This document shows positions 1 to 10,556 of a stretch of 64,000 nucleotides of DNA, piece by piece. This DNA is from Flavobacterium pallidum (GTDB lineage Bacteria; Bacteroidota; Bacteroidia; Flavobacteriales; Flavobacteriaceae). The position numbers were made by a program, and so were the translations under genes. Under the pieces are notes generated by a model, which ran no database searches, was not told the origin of the DNA, and worked only from the letters and a program-made list of their open reading frames with translations. Location of the stretch: NCBI RefSeq assembly GCF_003097535.1, contig NZ_CP029187.1, forward strand, positions 3,348,001 through 3,412,000. The letters run 5' to 3'. The stretch's first letter is position 1, and the number at the start of each line of letters is the position of its first letter.

Positions 1-1071
1 ATCACGAAGCGAATTTAAAACAATCAAATCTAAGTTTTTTTTCGTGATTTTCAGCTTGGCATTCTCAATCTCATTTTCAGTTTCCAATGCGAATCCGATC
101 AGGAACTGGTTTTTCTTGATTTGTCCCATCGAAGCAAGGATGTCCTGTGTCTTTTCCATTTCGATCGTAAACGCTTCAGCGGTTTTCTTAATCTTTTCCT
201 CCGCAACAAATTTCGGCCTGTAATCGGCGACTGCAGCTGCGGCAATCGCTACATCTACATCGCCATAAAACTTGTGGCAGGCTTCATACATATCATTTGC
301 AGAAATAATCCTAACAGTGTCAATGTTCGGATTTTTAGCTGAAAAATGCGTCGGACCCGTAATCAAAATCACTGTTGCCCCCAATCCTGCTGCCGTTTCC
401 GCAAGGTCAAAACCCATTTTCCCTGAAGAATGATTCCCTATAAAACGTACAGGATCTATTGCTTCGTATGTAGGACCCGCAGTAATCAGTATTTTTTTTC
501 CTTTTAAGGGTAATTTGGATTCAATATCCTTTTCGATAAACGCAATGATATTCTCGGGTTCGGCCATACGGCCTTCTCCTGAAAGTCCGCTTGCAAGTTC
601 TCCGCTTTCAGCCGGAATCATAATGTTCCCGAATTGTTTCAATGCATGGAAGTTTTGCAGCGTCGATTGATGCCTGTACATATCCAGATCCATGGCCGGG
701 GCAAAGTAAACCGGGCATTTCGCAGACAGATAAGCCGCCATAAGCAGGTTATCGCATGCTCCGGAAGCCATTTTCGATAAGGTATTTGCAGTAGCGGGAG
801 CGATGAGCATAAGGTCTGCCCAAAGTGCTAAATCGACATGATTATTCCAGACGGCCTCTTCGCTGTCTTCATTATAGAAAGTGGAATGAACCGGATTTTT
901 GGAGAGTGTGGAAAGTGTCAGTGGTGTGACAAAATCCTTAGAAGCAGGCGTCATGATCACCTGGACCTGTGCGCCTGCTTTTATAAAAAGTCTTAATAAA
1001 CCTGCAGTTTTATATGCGGCGATGCCACCAGAAACACCCAGTAATATTTTTTTACCGCTTAAAACTGACAT
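1..1071 (-). CDS. coaBC: Bifunctional phosphopantothenoylcysteine decarboxylase / phosphopantothenate-cysteine ligase, 3' end cut by the window
   Basis: This enzyme makes 4'-phosphopantetheine in coenzyme A synthesis: the CoaB half couples cysteine to phosphopantothenate and the CoaC half decarboxylates the product with FMN. I translated 357 codons without a stop; about 45 more residues are expected beyond the window edge. The CoaC half (about residues 1-185) has the flavoprotein start GKKILLGVSGGIAAYK, the catalytic His in NNHVDLA (H78) and the PAMDLDMY motif near 125-132. The CoaB half (from about 190) has ILITAGPTYE, NHSSGKMG and AAAAVADYRPK. The ATG at 1071 lies 6 bp downstream of the rpoZ stop, so it is the last visible gene of a bamD-rpoZ-coaBC operon. 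Identification is firm. Confidence 0.96.
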   Translation of the reverse strand, partial: MSVLSGKKILLGVSGGIAAYKTAGLLRLFIKAGAQVQVIMTPASKDFVTPLTLSTLSKNPVHSTFYNEDSEEAVWNNHVDLALWADLMLIAPATANTLSKMASGACDNLLMAAYLSAKCPVYFAPAMDLDMYRHQSTLQNFHALKQFGNIMIPAESGELASGLSGEGRMAEPENIIAFIEKDIESKLPLKGKKILITAGPTYEAIDPVRFIGNHSSGKMGFDLAETAAGLGATVILITGPTHFSAKNPNIDTVRIISANDMYEACHKFYGDVDVAIAAAAVADYRPKFVAEEKIKKTAEAFTIEMEKTQDILASMGQIKKNQFLIGFALETENEIENAKLKITKKNLDLIVLNSLRD

Positions 1072-1077
1072 TATATA

Positions 1078-1395
1078 TTATTTAGAGGAATCTTTGTGGT
1101 AGATCTTATTATCCAGCCATTCCTGTACTGCCAAAGCATGTGGTTTTGGAAGTTTTTCATAGAATTTAGACACTTCAATCTGTTCTTTATTTTCGAAGAT
1201 TTCTTCCAGACTGTCATTGTAAGTAGCAAACTCTTCCAATTTTTCTGTCAGTTCCTTTTTGATTTCAGAATTGATCTGGTTTGCCCTTTTAGCCATAATC
1301 GTGATTGCCTCATACACATTTCCGGTTGGTTCCTCAATCTGACTTTTGTTATAAGTGATTGTGTTTACCGGAGCATTCGTCTTTTTTAAATCCAT
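1078..1395 (-). CDS. rpoZ: DNA-directed RNA polymerase omega subunit (Rpb6 family)
   Basis: A 105-residue protein that matches the Bacteroidetes form of the omega subunit, which helps assemble RNA polymerase by holding the beta' subunit. The segment GNVYEAITIMAKRANQIN (about 26-43) corresponds to the conserved Rpb6/omega helix, in which proteins of this family read roughly 'Y..v.i..kRA.qi'. The C-terminal half is acidic and helical. The gene sits 7 bp after bamD and 6 bp before coaBC on the same strand, so the three are almost certainly co-transcribed. The coupling of rpoZ to coaBC in one operon is seen in other bacteria too (there with gmk). I am confident in the family and slightly less so in the exact subunit name. 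Confidence 0.88.
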   Translation of the reverse strand: MDLKKTNAPVNTITYNKSQIEEPTGNVYEAITIMAKRANQINSEIKKELTEKLEEFATYNDSLEEIFENKEQIEVSKFYEKLPKPHALAVQEWLDNKIYHKDSSK

Positions 1396-1402
1396 GACTT
1401 TT

Positions 1403-2197
1403 TTATTTAGAAAATTGTTTTAAATCTGTTTCAATCCTGGCCAGCATCTCGTCGGCCTTGCTTTTATATTCTGTTGACGCATTAAACTTCATAAGGCTGG
1501 CATAAGCGCTTTTTGCTACAACAAGCCTTTCCTGCATTTTTGCAGGCACACTGTTGATGGCAAGATTATAAGCAGAATCCAGTTTATAATACAATGCTTT
1601 CTCTTTATAAGGCGTTCCAGGAAAATCGGCTATAAAATTATCCAGCGCGATCAATGCCGATTTATAATCGGAAATCGTATTGTACTGTTTTGCGATTTCG
1701 AAGTTCTTCTTTTCAATCTTTTCCCTCAATTCCTTTGCGATACGGTTCGCTTCCGGAAGGAATTCAGAATTCGGGTAATTATTAATAAAAGACTGCAGTT
1801 TATCAATCGCTTTGTAAGTATCCACCTGGTCTAGACTGTAACGCGGAGACAGCTTGGAAAAACTGTAAGCGCCCAAATAGGCGGCTTCTTCCGCTTTCTC
1901 GCTTTTTGGATAAGTCGATGAAAATTTTTCAAATTGGTAACTCGCAGGATAGTATTGCTTTTCAGCGTAAAATGACTTTGCATACATGTAAAACAATTTT
2001 TCAGCCTGCGGCTTTCCCTGATACGAAGGGGCAATCTGTTCGAAAAGCCTCAATGCTTTACTGAATTTGCCTTTTTCGTACATTTTGGTTCCAACCTCAA
2101 ATTTCTTGGCGATATCGTCATTCTTGAGCGCTTTCTGGTATTCGCTGCAGGAATTCAGTACCAAAAGGACAAAAAGCAGAGAAATAAATTTCTTCAT
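1403..2197 (-). CDS. bamD: Outer membrane assembly lipoprotein BamD
   Basis: Essential lipoprotein of the BAM complex that inserts beta-barrel proteins into the outer membrane from the periplasmic side. The chosen start (ATG at 2197) gives 264 residues beginning MKKFISLLFVLLVLNSC, a lipoprotein signal peptide with a lipid-attachment cysteine at residue 17. The frame stays open 20 codons upstream, but that extension would bury the signal peptide. The mature part is all-helical with tetratricopeptide-like pairs, for example KALRLFEQIAPSYQGKPQAE and YPASYQFEKFSSTYPKSEKA, as in BamD/YfiO. A strong promoter lies about 60 bp upstream. It heads the bamD-rpoZ-coaBC operon. Confidence 0.93.
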   Translation of the reverse strand: MKKFISLLFVLLVLNSCSEYQKALKNDDIAKKFEVGTKMYEKGKFSKALRLFEQIAPSYQGKPQAEKLFYMYAKSFYAEKQYYPASYQFEKFSSTYPKSEKAEEAAYLGAYSFSKLSPRYSLDQVDTYKAIDKLQSFINNYPNSEFLPEANRIAKELREKIEKKNFEIAKQYNTISDYKSALIALDNFIADFPGTPYKEKALYYKLDSAYNLAINSVPAKMQERLVVAKSAYASLMKFNASTEYKSKADEMLARIETDLKQFSK

Positions 2198-2254
2198 TAT
2201 AATTTTTAAGTTTAAGATTTTTCGCCTGAATGATATTCGCTGAAAATCAAGCTG

Positions 2255-2285
2255 CAAATTTAGTTATTAATTACAGACTACAAAA
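2255..2285 (-). promoter_or_regulatory. Promoter of the bamD-rpoZ-coaBC operon
   Basis: Read on the minus strand, TTTTG (ending near 2281) is followed after 18 bases by TAAATTTG (2262-2255). This is an exact match to the Bacteroidetes -7 consensus TAnnTTTG with a -33 TTG at a normal distance. It predicts a transcript start near 2248 and a leader of about 50 nt before bamD. It also lies inside the longer open frame, which supports the internal ATG at 2197. Confidence 0.7.
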
Positions 2286-2326
2286 CATTTTTTTGAAGCC
2301 TGCAAGGCATGGGTAATTGTTATGAT

Positions 2327-3208
2327 TTAGTATCCCAGGGATTTCACGAAACTGTCGATCCTTACCGCAAGTTCCTCGTTTACTTCCACCAACGGCAAAC
2401 GCACGGTATGTTCCGAAAGCCCCATCGCTTTGTGGATTTGCTTGATGCCGCCCGGATTTCCCTGCTCGAAAATCATATCAATAGAATCGGCAATTTTATA
2501 GTGGACTGCATAGGCTTCGTCCGTTTTACGCTGCAACCCGAGACGGATCATTTCCGAAAATTCTTTCGGGAAGCCTTCACCAATTACAGAGATCACTCCT
2601 GCCCCACCAGCCAATACCATTGGCAACGCAATCATATCATCACCTGAAATGACCAGGAAATCTTTTGGTTTGTGCTGTATGATTTTCATCGCCTGCACAA
2701 TGTCTCCTGCCGCTTCTTTTACGGCAATGATGTTATTATACTCATTTGCCAGCCTCAAAATCGTGGACGGCAACACATTACTTCCCGTCCTTGCAGGCAC
2801 ATTGTAAAGGATTACCGGCAAAGGTGAAGCCTGGGCAACTGCGCTGAAATGGCGGTAAATGCCTTCCTGCGTCGGTTTGTTATAATATGGAGAAACTGAC
2901 AATATCGCTGAAAATCTTGAAAAATCTCGTGTCTTTAATTCGTTGACCACGGCAGCCGTATCATTCCCGCCAACGCCCAATACCAACGGGAGCCTGCCGT
3001 TATTGGCTTTAGCTATCGTATCAATCACCAATTCTTTTTCGTCTTCAGTCAGCGTGGCCGGTTCTCCGGTTGTCCCCAGGACTACAAGATATTCAACACC
3101 ACCTTCGATAACGTGGTTGACGATTCTGACTAAAGCTTCCGTATCGACGGAAAAATCTTTTTTGAAAGGAGTGACCAGCGCGACACCGGTACCGATGAAT
3201 GATTGCAT
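2327..3208 (-). CDS. dapA: 4-hydroxy-tetrahydrodipicolinate synthase
   Basis: Cytosolic aldolase that condenses pyruvate with aspartate semialdehyde, the first step specific to lysine and diaminopimelate synthesis. At 293 residues it has the normal family length. Visible active-site parts are the GTTGEPATL loop (residues 45-53) with the proton-relay threonines, Y135 in LYNVPARTG, and the Schiff-base lysine K164 in [10 protein letters not shown]. The family glycine-rich segment near the C-terminus (GNPGGIKQI) is present. It starts 2 bp downstream of the preceding uncharacterised gene, so the two are transcribed together. No clear terminator was seen after its stop. Confidence 0.97.
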   Translation of the reverse strand: MQSFIGTGVALVTPFKKDFSVDTEALVRIVNHVIEGGVEYLVVLGTTGEPATLTEDEKELVIDTIAKANNGRLPLVLGVGGNDTAAVVNELKTRDFSRFSAILSVSPYYNKPTQEGIYRHFSAVAQASPLPVILYNVPARTGSNVLPSTILRLANEYNNIIAVKEAAGDIVQAMKIIQHKPKDFLVISGDDMIALPMVLAGGAGVISVIGEGFPKEFSEMIRLGLQRKTDEAYAVHYKIADSIDMIFEQGNPGGIKQIHKAMGLSEHTVRLPLVEVNEELAVRIDSFVKSLGY

Positions 3209-3210
3209 AG

Positions 3211-3729
3211 TTAGATTTTGTTTAATATTATAAGGTAACGGAATAACTCGGAGGTGAATACTTCGTAATTTTCCGCTACGGTGTTGATCATGAAATGATT
3301 CAGGCGTTTGTCTGTGGTTGAGAAACCAGTCTTAAAAGCGGCTTTTGACCTGTGGGTCACAAATAAAAGCGGGGCCTTTTCCACGTCATAATAGCTGATA
3401 AGCAGGTCAAATGGGGTTTGGATAAATGCATTCACAGCCTCGCTTTTGAAAACACCATCCCAATCGATATCTTTTATAGTGAAAACAGGATAGTCAAATT
3501 GCTCATTCTTTTTTATCTTATCCTTGTGGGCCAGTACGCTGATATTTTCTTTTTGGACGCCATTGCGCACCAATGCTACGATCAGGGCCTCACGGTTAAT
3601 AAAATAGCTTTCGTCAATCAACAAGCCTACAGTTTTTATTTTTCCGGCATTAAAATTGTTCTTAACATTCGAAAGGCTATTTTTTAACTTTCTTTTTAAT
3701 AAAAAATGCTTTAGAAACTTTAAAAACAT
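3211..3729 (-). CDS. Uncharacterised protein (DUF6913-like)
   Basis: A 172-residue soluble protein without a signal peptide. The N-terminus is basic ([15 protein letters not shown]). A Rossmann-like or flavodoxin-like alternation of strands and helices follows: [43 protein letters not shown]. The C-terminal part, [17 protein letters not shown], is strongly conserved in what I recall as the flavobacterial DUF6913 family. Its function is unknown. The only context clue is that it sits 2 bp upstream of dapA, which implies co-expression, and it is divergent from the 5'-nucleotidase pair. The family name is from memory and not checked. Confidence 0.8.
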   Translation of the reverse strand: MFLKFLKHFLLKRKLKNSLSNVKNNFNAGKIKTVGLLIDESYFINREALIVALVRNGVQKENISVLAHKDKIKKNEQFDYPVFTIKDIDWDGVFKSEAVNAFIQTPFDLLISYYDVEKAPLLFVTHRSKAAFKTGFSTTDKRLNHFMINTVAENYEVFTSELFRYLIILNKI

Positions 3730-3748
3730 AGTACTTTTACTTGGTTTA

Positions 3749-3756
3749 CAAATTTA
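3749..3756 (-). promoter_or_regulatory. Candidate -7 box for the DUF6913-dapA pair
   Basis: On the minus strand TAAATTTG matches the TAnnTTTG consensus and sits about 20 bp before the start codon at 3729. I see no good TTG at the -33 spacing, so this is only half of a promoter. The 49-bp divergent spacer must also carry the promoter of the plus-strand lipoprotein gene. Confidence 0.4.
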
Positions 3757-3778
3757 CTCAAATAGTGGCTAAAAATCG

Positions 3779-4561
3779 ATGGTAAATCTAAAAAACTATA
3801 ACGTTACCCTAAGACATTTTGTTTTATTCTTAACATTTCTATGTTTGGCAGGTTGCAGCCAGCAGAAGCAATATGTGACACGTATTGAAGGCAAGCAAAT
3901 CGGAATTACGGCTGCACAGCCTGAAACCAATTCGATTGAATCATTCATAAAACCTTACCGCGAGCATATTGATGAGGATTTGAGCGCAGTTTTGGCATAT
4001 TCACCGGAAACACTTGAAAAATCCAAAGGCGAATGGCAGACGAATATCGGGAATTTCATGGCCGATGTGACGCTGAAAAAAGCCAGGCCGGTTTTCGAAC
4101 AGCGCGAAAAAAAACAGGTTGATATCTGTTTACTCAATCATGGCGGAATCCGTGCCATGATTCCGAAGGGAAACGTGACGGCGAGGACCGCTTACGAAGT
4201 GATGCCTTTTGAAAACAGCCTGATCATCATCGCGCTCAAAGGCGAACAATTACAGGAAATAGCGGCATACATCATTAAGGAAAAGAAACCGCATCCTTTG
4301 TCAGGATTGACATTTACAATTGCAAAAGATGGCAGCGCCAGGAAGATCCTGGTTAACGGCAAGCCATTGGTTACAGATAACATATATTACGTTGCTACTT
4401 CCGATTATTTATCGAACGGTGGCGACAACATGGCTTTCTTTAAAAAAGCGGTCGCCTCCTACGACATGGATTACAAACTACGCAATATACTGATCGATTA
4501 TTTCAAGGAAACCGATACGCTGGAAGTCAACCATGACAAACGGATATCAATTGAACAATAA
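3779..4561 (+). CDS. 5'-nucleotidase C-terminal domain lipoprotein
   Basis: A 260-residue lipoprotein with signal peptide and lipobox FLCLAGC, followed by a stand-alone 5'-nucleotidase C-terminal domain (about residues 80-250). In UshA-type enzymes that domain binds the nucleotide substrate. Family motifs are visible: GNFMADVTL, LLNHGGIRAMIPKG, EVMPFENSL and VATSDYLSNGGDN. The metal-binding half is not in this protein but in the next gene on the same strand, so the two probably cooperate as a split extracytoplasmic nucleotidase or phosphoesterase. The gene order (C domain first) is the reverse of the fused enzyme. A palindromic repeat separates the two genes. Confidence 0.9.
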   Translation: MVNLKNYNVTLRHFVLFLTFLCLAGCSQQKQYVTRIEGKQIGITAAQPETNSIESFIKPYREHIDEDLSAVLAYSPETLEKSKGEWQTNIGNFMADVTLKKARPVFEQREKKQVDICLLNHGGIRAMIPKGNVTARTAYEVMPFENSLIIIALKGEQLQEIAAYIIKEKKPHPLSGLTFTIAKDGSARKILVNGKPLVTDNIYYVATSDYLSNGGDNMAFFKKAVASYDMDYKLRNILIDYFKETDTLEVNHDKRISIEQ

Positions 4562-4565
4562 ACCC

Positions 4566-4656
4566 TAGCCCGGATGGAAGCGGCATCCTTTTTTATTTTT
4601 GCGGAGTGCAACGCAGTAAAATAAAAAAGATATAGCGGACAGCCGGATAAGCTTCT
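4566..4656 (+). repeat. Palindromic intergenic repeat, copy 1
   Basis: One of four related elements in the window (others at 9906, 15002 and 28029). The left arm reads TAGCCCGG then ATGGAAGCGGCATCC. The centre is a long A/T stem with a TGCG..CGCA tip. The right arm reads AAGATATAGCGGACAGC then CCGG and AAGCT. The outer CCGG pairs with CCGG and the inner stem is continuous, so the whole element can fold into one long hairpin. It lies 4 bp after the stop of the 5'-nucleotidase C-domain gene and 6 bp before the metallophosphatase start. Confidence 0.85.
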
Positions 4657-4662
4657 AAAAAA

Positions 4663-5571
4663 ATGAAAAGAAGGGATTTTATACAAAAAACAGCAGCGGG
4701 TACCGCCTTTCTAGCATTGCCTGCACCATTGGTATCTTTTACGAACGATGTAAAACACCTCGTCATCCTGCATACGAACGATGTACACAGCCACATCGAT
4801 CCATTTCCGCCCGATGACCCGCGCAATGCCAATATGGGCGGTGTTTCCAGAAGGGCCTCGCTTATCGAAAGCATCCGGAAAGAAAACGCAAACGTGCTCT
4901 TGCTTGATGCCGGTGATGTATTCCAGGGCACGCCTTACTTCAATTATTATGGTGGCGAACTGGAAATGAAACTGATGAGCATGATGCGTTATGACCTGGC
5001 TACGATGGGAAACCATGATTTCGACAATGGGATTGAAGGGTTTTACAAACAGTTGCCGCATGCCAGTTTCGATTTTGTTTCAGCGAATTATGATTTTAAA
5101 CATACCGTGCTCGATACGATCGTGAAGCCTTATAAGATTTTCATGAAAGATGGCATTAAGATTGGAGTTTTCGGGCTGGGAGTAGAATTACAGGGCTTGG
5201 TTGATAAAAAGAATTACAAGGAAACGGTATACCTTAATCCTGTCGAAATTGCCACGGATGTAGTGAAGACACTGAAGGATAAAGAAAAATGCGATTTAAT
5301 CATCTGCCTTTCACATTTGGGATATGCTTACAAGGATGATGCCGAAAAGATCAGCGACCTGAAGCTGGCGGCACAAACCAGGGACATAGACCTGATTATT
5401 GGCGGCCATACGCATACTTTTCTCGAAAAGCCTACAGTGGTAAAAAACCTTGCCGGAAAAGAGGTGCTGGTAAACCAGGTGGGCTGTTATGGAATCAACC
5501 TTGGACGGATTGATTTTTATTTTGAACACGACGAGCAGAAGGCAAACAATGCCAAGGTAATCACAGTGTAA
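4663..5571 (+). CDS. Metallophosphatase, N-terminal half of a 5'-nucleotidase, Tat-exported
   Basis: A 302-residue calcineurin-type phosphoesterase. The N-terminus KRRDFIQKTAAGTAFL is a twin-arginine signal, so the protein is exported folded, probably with its metals already bound. Dinuclear metal ligands appear in family order: HTNDVHSHIDPF (residues 36-47), DAGDVFQGTPYF, GNHDFDNG, CLSHLGY and GGHTHTFL. The substrate-binding C-terminal domain of UshA-like enzymes is missing here and is supplied by the preceding gene. The stop codon directly abuts the stop of the convergent membrane protein gene, with no spacer. Confidence 0.92.
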   Translation: MKRRDFIQKTAAGTAFLALPAPLVSFTNDVKHLVILHTNDVHSHIDPFPPDDPRNANMGGVSRRASLIESIRKENANVLLLDAGDVFQGTPYFNYYGGELEMKLMSMMRYDLATMGNHDFDNGIEGFYKQLPHASFDFVSANYDFKHTVLDTIVKPYKIFMKDGIKIGVFGLGVELQGLVDKKNYKETVYLNPVEIATDVVKTLKDKEKCDLIICLSHLGYAYKDDAEKISDLKLAAQTRDIDLIIGGHTHTFLEKPTVVKNLAGKEVLVNQVGCYGINLGRIDFYFEHDEQKANNAKVITV

Positions 5572-8249
<2,678 letters not shown>

Positions 8250-8452
8250 TTAACGTTACTGTTTTGAATTTTAAAACAATGCCCAATTTAGTAAATAAAT
8301 CGCGATATCAGTAGCTCAATAAAAGAATTGCGAATGAAAAAAAGCAACCTTCATTTTTAAGTTTTTTCTTAATAAAAATAAAAACATTTAGTAAGAAATG
8401 GAAAAAAAAGTGCTTTTTTTGTAATCAATTTCAAAAGGGTTAATTAATATGT

Positions 8453-8460
8453 TATATTTG
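8453..8460 (+). promoter_or_regulatory. Candidate -7 box for the CI-like regulator
   Basis: TATATTTG matches TAnnTTTG exactly. The upstream -33 position carries TTTC rather than TTTG, at a spacing of about 21. If used, it gives a leader of about 190 nt that contains the 8-bp inverted repeat at 8598-8640. Confidence 0.4.
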
Positions 8461-8597
8461 AAGTACTTAATCATAAAATAGACGTTGCATTTTGTGAGTT
8501 TGAAAATAGAAACCCCCAAATCTATTTATAAACAGCACAAATAGAGAATTTTACAAATTTTCTGTTTTTTGAAATATTTCTTCCGGGTAAACAGTAG

Positions 8598-8640
8598 GAG
8601 AATTGAATGCCATTAAATGAACACACCTAACACAATTCTC
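8598..8640. promoter_or_regulatory. Inverted repeat, possible operator or leader hairpin
   Basis: GAGAATTG and CAATTCTC form perfect 8-bp arms 27 bp apart, 20 bp before the start of the CI-like regulator. Such a dyad could be the binding site of the regulator itself. This is inference; an 8-bp dyad in A/T-rich DNA could also be chance. Confidence 0.3.
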
Positions 8641-8660
8641 ATTTAAACATTTAAGAAATT

Positions 8661-9380
8661 ATGCAAGAAGAAAACATCATCGACGCCGGTTTAATCATTC
8701 AGAAACTAAAGAAGGCATTAAAAATTAAGCGTGATATTCACTTATCACAAATCCTTGACATCAGGCCAAACACGATTTCCACATGGAAAAAGAGAAATAC
8801 GCTTGACTATCCTGCAGTAATTGCGGTTTGTAGGGACTATGACCTGGACCTCAACGAAATTTTACTCGAAAAAAAATCCAGAAAATCAAATGACCTTGAG
8901 AATCCGGGTGAAACCAAACTGGTAAGCCGTGAAATGCAGTTCCAATATTGCATGGCTCCGGAAGAATTGCTGGAAAAGCTTCCAAAATACAATTTCCCTT
9001 TCATTAAAGGTGATAATACCAGGGCATTCCAGGTTTTGAGCAACAACATGTTCCCGATGATAGAAGAAAATTCGTTTGTCGTTTGTGAAGAAGCGTCGCT
9101 CCAGGATATTCCTGACAATAGCCTGACTGTGATTATCAGCAGGACAAAAGGGCTTTTTATCAACCGCATCCACCGCATTGCCGATAAAAAGGATGTGTAT
9201 TTACTGACAAGCGAGAATACTTTTTTCAATAATGTAAATATGAAGGCTGAGGACATTGATGAAGTCTGGCTTATCAAGGCGGCACTTTCATACAATATGA
9301 ATGTCGAGAACAAATTCAAGTTCATCAATGACAGCATTAAGGTCATTGACCGCGCTTTGCTGGATTTTAAGAGTTCATAA
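8661..9380 (+). CDS. CI-repressor-like transcriptional regulator with a degenerate S24 domain
   Basis: A 239-residue protein. Residues about 10-75 resemble the bacteriophage CI repressor helix-turn-helix (IIQKLKKALKIKRDIHLSQ, RPNTISTWKKRN). Residues about 125-190 resemble the LexA/CI S24 fold (AFQVLSNNMFPMIEENSFVV, then LTVIISRTKGLFINRIHRI). In self-cleaving relatives the first segment carries G-D-S-M with the catalytic serine, and the second carries a catalytic lysine. Here they read S-N-N-M and F-I-N-R, so both catalytic residues appear lost. I infer a regulator that senses a ligand or partner rather than cleaving itself. It is not near phage genes. Its 3' end overlaps the convergent next gene by 14 nt. 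Confidence 0.82.
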   Translation: MQEENIIDAGLIIQKLKKALKIKRDIHLSQILDIRPNTISTWKKRNTLDYPAVIAVCRDYDLDLNEILLEKKSRKSNDLENPGETKLVSREMQFQYCMAPEELLEKLPKYNFPFIKGDNTRAFQVLSNNMFPMIEENSFVVCEEASLQDIPDNSLTVIISRTKGLFINRIHRIADKKDVYLLTSENTFFNNVNMKAEDIDEVWLIKAALSYNMNVENKFKFINDSIKVIDRALLDFKSS

Positions 9381-9840
9381 CCGATTTAATCTGCTTATAA
9401 AGCTGGCCATCGCTCAAGAAAGCGCCTTGCTGAATTAATGCAAAAAGAGACCCATTGCGATCGGCATCAAAGTTTTTGGTGCCGATTTTCATTTCTATAT
9501 GGTCCGTGAACATATGGTCTCCGAGCCATTGCAGCCCTGGTTTGGTTAAGAAATCGATATCATTGTCTAGTGATTTCAGGACAATGGAATGGATTTGTGT
9601 GTCCCCGCAATGAAAAAGGAAAATATGGCTTTTGGAAAAATGCTCAAGATATTCGGCACGGGTTAAAACACCTTCCCATATCAAATCTGAAAAAACATCG
9701 AGTTCCTGTTCAGCAACCTGCGGATTTTCGGATTTGATCTTATCCCATTCGGTTTTGTCGATGGATTGTGTGGCAAGGAAATTTACGAATTCCGGGTGAA
9801 GTTCTTCGAATTGTTCTTTGGTGAGGCGGGAGTACTTCAT
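9367..9840 (-). CDS. Conserved flavobacterial protein (DUF6495-like)
   Basis: A 157-residue cytoplasmic protein starting MKYSRLTKEQFEELHPEF. The frame extends 5 codons further upstream, but this ATG fits the family start as I remember it. It contains IHSIVLKSLDNDIDFLTKPG and LFALIQQGAFLSDGQLYKQI. I recall the family as DUF6495, of unknown function; that name is unverified. It has no signal peptide or membrane segment. It is convergent with the regulator gene and overlaps its last 14 nt. Upstream is a short CAAAGTTN tandem repeat and a copy of the palindromic repeat. Confidence 0.78.
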   Translation of the reverse strand: MKYSRLTKEQFEELHPEFVNFLATQSIDKTEWDKIKSENPQVAEQELDVFSDLIWEGVLTRAEYLEHFSKSHIFLFHCGDTQIHSIVLKSLDNDIDFLTKPGLQWLGDHMFTDHIEMKIGTKNFDADRNGSLFALIQQGAFLSDGQLYKQIKSVMNS

Positions 9841-9852
9841 TTTTTGGAGTGG

Positions 9853-9884
9853 CAAAGTTACAAAGTTGCAAAGTTACAAAGTTT
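9853..9884 (+). repeat. Tandem 8-mer repeat CAAAGTTN
   Basis: Four adjacent units: CAAAGTTA, CAAAGTTG, CAAAGTTA and CAAAGTTT. They lie just upstream of the minus-strand gene that starts at 9840, where its promoter would be expected, so slippage could alter the spacing of the promoter. Confidence 0.8.
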
Positions 9885-9905
9885 TTTATTGTGACGACAA
9901 ACTCC

Positions 9906-9985
9906 TAGCCCCGATGGAAGTGGAAATCCTTTTTGTTTTTTCTTTAAAAACAAAAAGATTGCAATGGACAGCGGGGATTAGCTCC
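9906..9985 (+). repeat. Palindromic intergenic repeat, copy 2
   Basis: This is the most diverged of the four copies. The left arm is TAGCCCCGATGGAAGTGG and the right arm contains GGACAGCGGGGATTAGCTCC. The outer stem is CCCCG with CGGGG, where copies 1 and 4 have CCGG with CCGG. The inner stem is CTTTTTGTTTTT with AAAAACAAAAAG. The base changes are therefore compensatory. Confidence 0.8.
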
Positions 9986-9987
9986 AT

Positions 9988-10015
9988 AAAAAAATCCCGA
10001 AATAAATCGGGATTT
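9988..10015 (-). terminator. Rho-independent terminator of the rpsF-rpsR-rplI operon
   Basis: AAATCCCGA and TCGGGATTT make a 9-bp stem with a 6-nt loop. On the minus strand a run of seven T follows directly. It lies 35 bp after the rplI stop. Confidence 0.85.
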
Positions 10016-10049
10016 CTATTCTTAGGCACTAAGGCACTGCTGCGCTTTT

Positions 10050-10490
10050 TTACTTCTCAGCTACAATCTCATAAGGAAGGTCAACCACAACATCACGGTG
10101 CAGACGCACGGTAGCGTTGTATTTCCCTGTACGTTTCACTACACCGCTGGTGATGAATTTTCTGTCGATTTCATGACCCGCCTTAGCCAAAGCTTCAGCA
10201 AGGTCGATGTTTGTAATCGAACCGAAAAGCTTCTCTCCACCTGCTTTTGCAGATAATTTGATTTCAAGTGATTTCAGGGTTTCAGCTAAAGCTTTAGCGT
10301 CGTTAACGACTTTAGCTTCTTTGTGAGCCCTTTGTTTCAGGTTTTCAGCCAAAACTTTTTTAGCTGAAGGCGTTGCCATGTGGGCAAATCCCTGAGGAAT
10401 TAAAAAGTTACGCCCGTAACCGGCTTTTACTGTTACGACATCATCTTTAAAACCTAAATTCTGAACGTCTTTTTTTAAGATCAATTCCAT
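10050..10490 (-). CDS. rplI: 50S ribosomal protein L9
   Basis: A component of the large ribosomal subunit that binds 23S rRNA. The protein has 146 residues from the ATG at 10490; the longer open frame upstream is not coding. The N-terminal domain shows MELILKKDVQNLGFKDDVV and the signature VKAGYGRNFLIPQGFA (about residues 21-36). A long connecting helix (KKVLAENLKQRAHKEAKV) and the C-terminal rRNA-binding domain (VDLPYEIV) follow. It is last in the operon rpsF-rpsR-rplI. The 66-bp spacer before it can form a stem ending exactly at the start codon. Confidence 0.98.
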   Translation of the reverse strand: MELILKKDVQNLGFKDDVVTVKAGYGRNFLIPQGFAHMATPSAKKVLAENLKQRAHKEAKVVNDAKALAETLKSLEIKLSAKAGGEKLFGSITNIDLAEALAKAGHEIDRKFITSGVVKRTGKYNATVRLHRDVVVDLPYEIVAEK

Positions 10491-10545
10491 GTTGTTGTCC
10501 TTTGTTATAGAAGTTAGTCTCGTTGCAATGCAACAAGACAACAAC
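10491..10545 (-). promoter_or_regulatory. Stem-loop abutting the rplI start codon
   Basis: In the transcript, GTTGTTGTC (10545-10537) and GACAACAAC (10499-10491) are perfect 9-base complements. The second arm ends one base before the rplI ATG. Between them is a second small hairpin, GTTGC with GCAAC. The structure would sequester the translation start region and could control L9 synthesis. Function is inferred. Confidence 0.45.
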
Positions 10546-10556
10546 TGTGTTTTTAA

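Noticed and set aside
1403..2257. Longer version of BamD starting at 2257
   Set aside because: It would hide the lipoprotein signal peptide, and its first codons overlap the promoter -7 box.
9906..9985. Palindromic element read as an ordinary terminator
   Set aside because: A separate, better terminator lies at 9988-10015, and the element has conserved unpaired words shared with three other loci.
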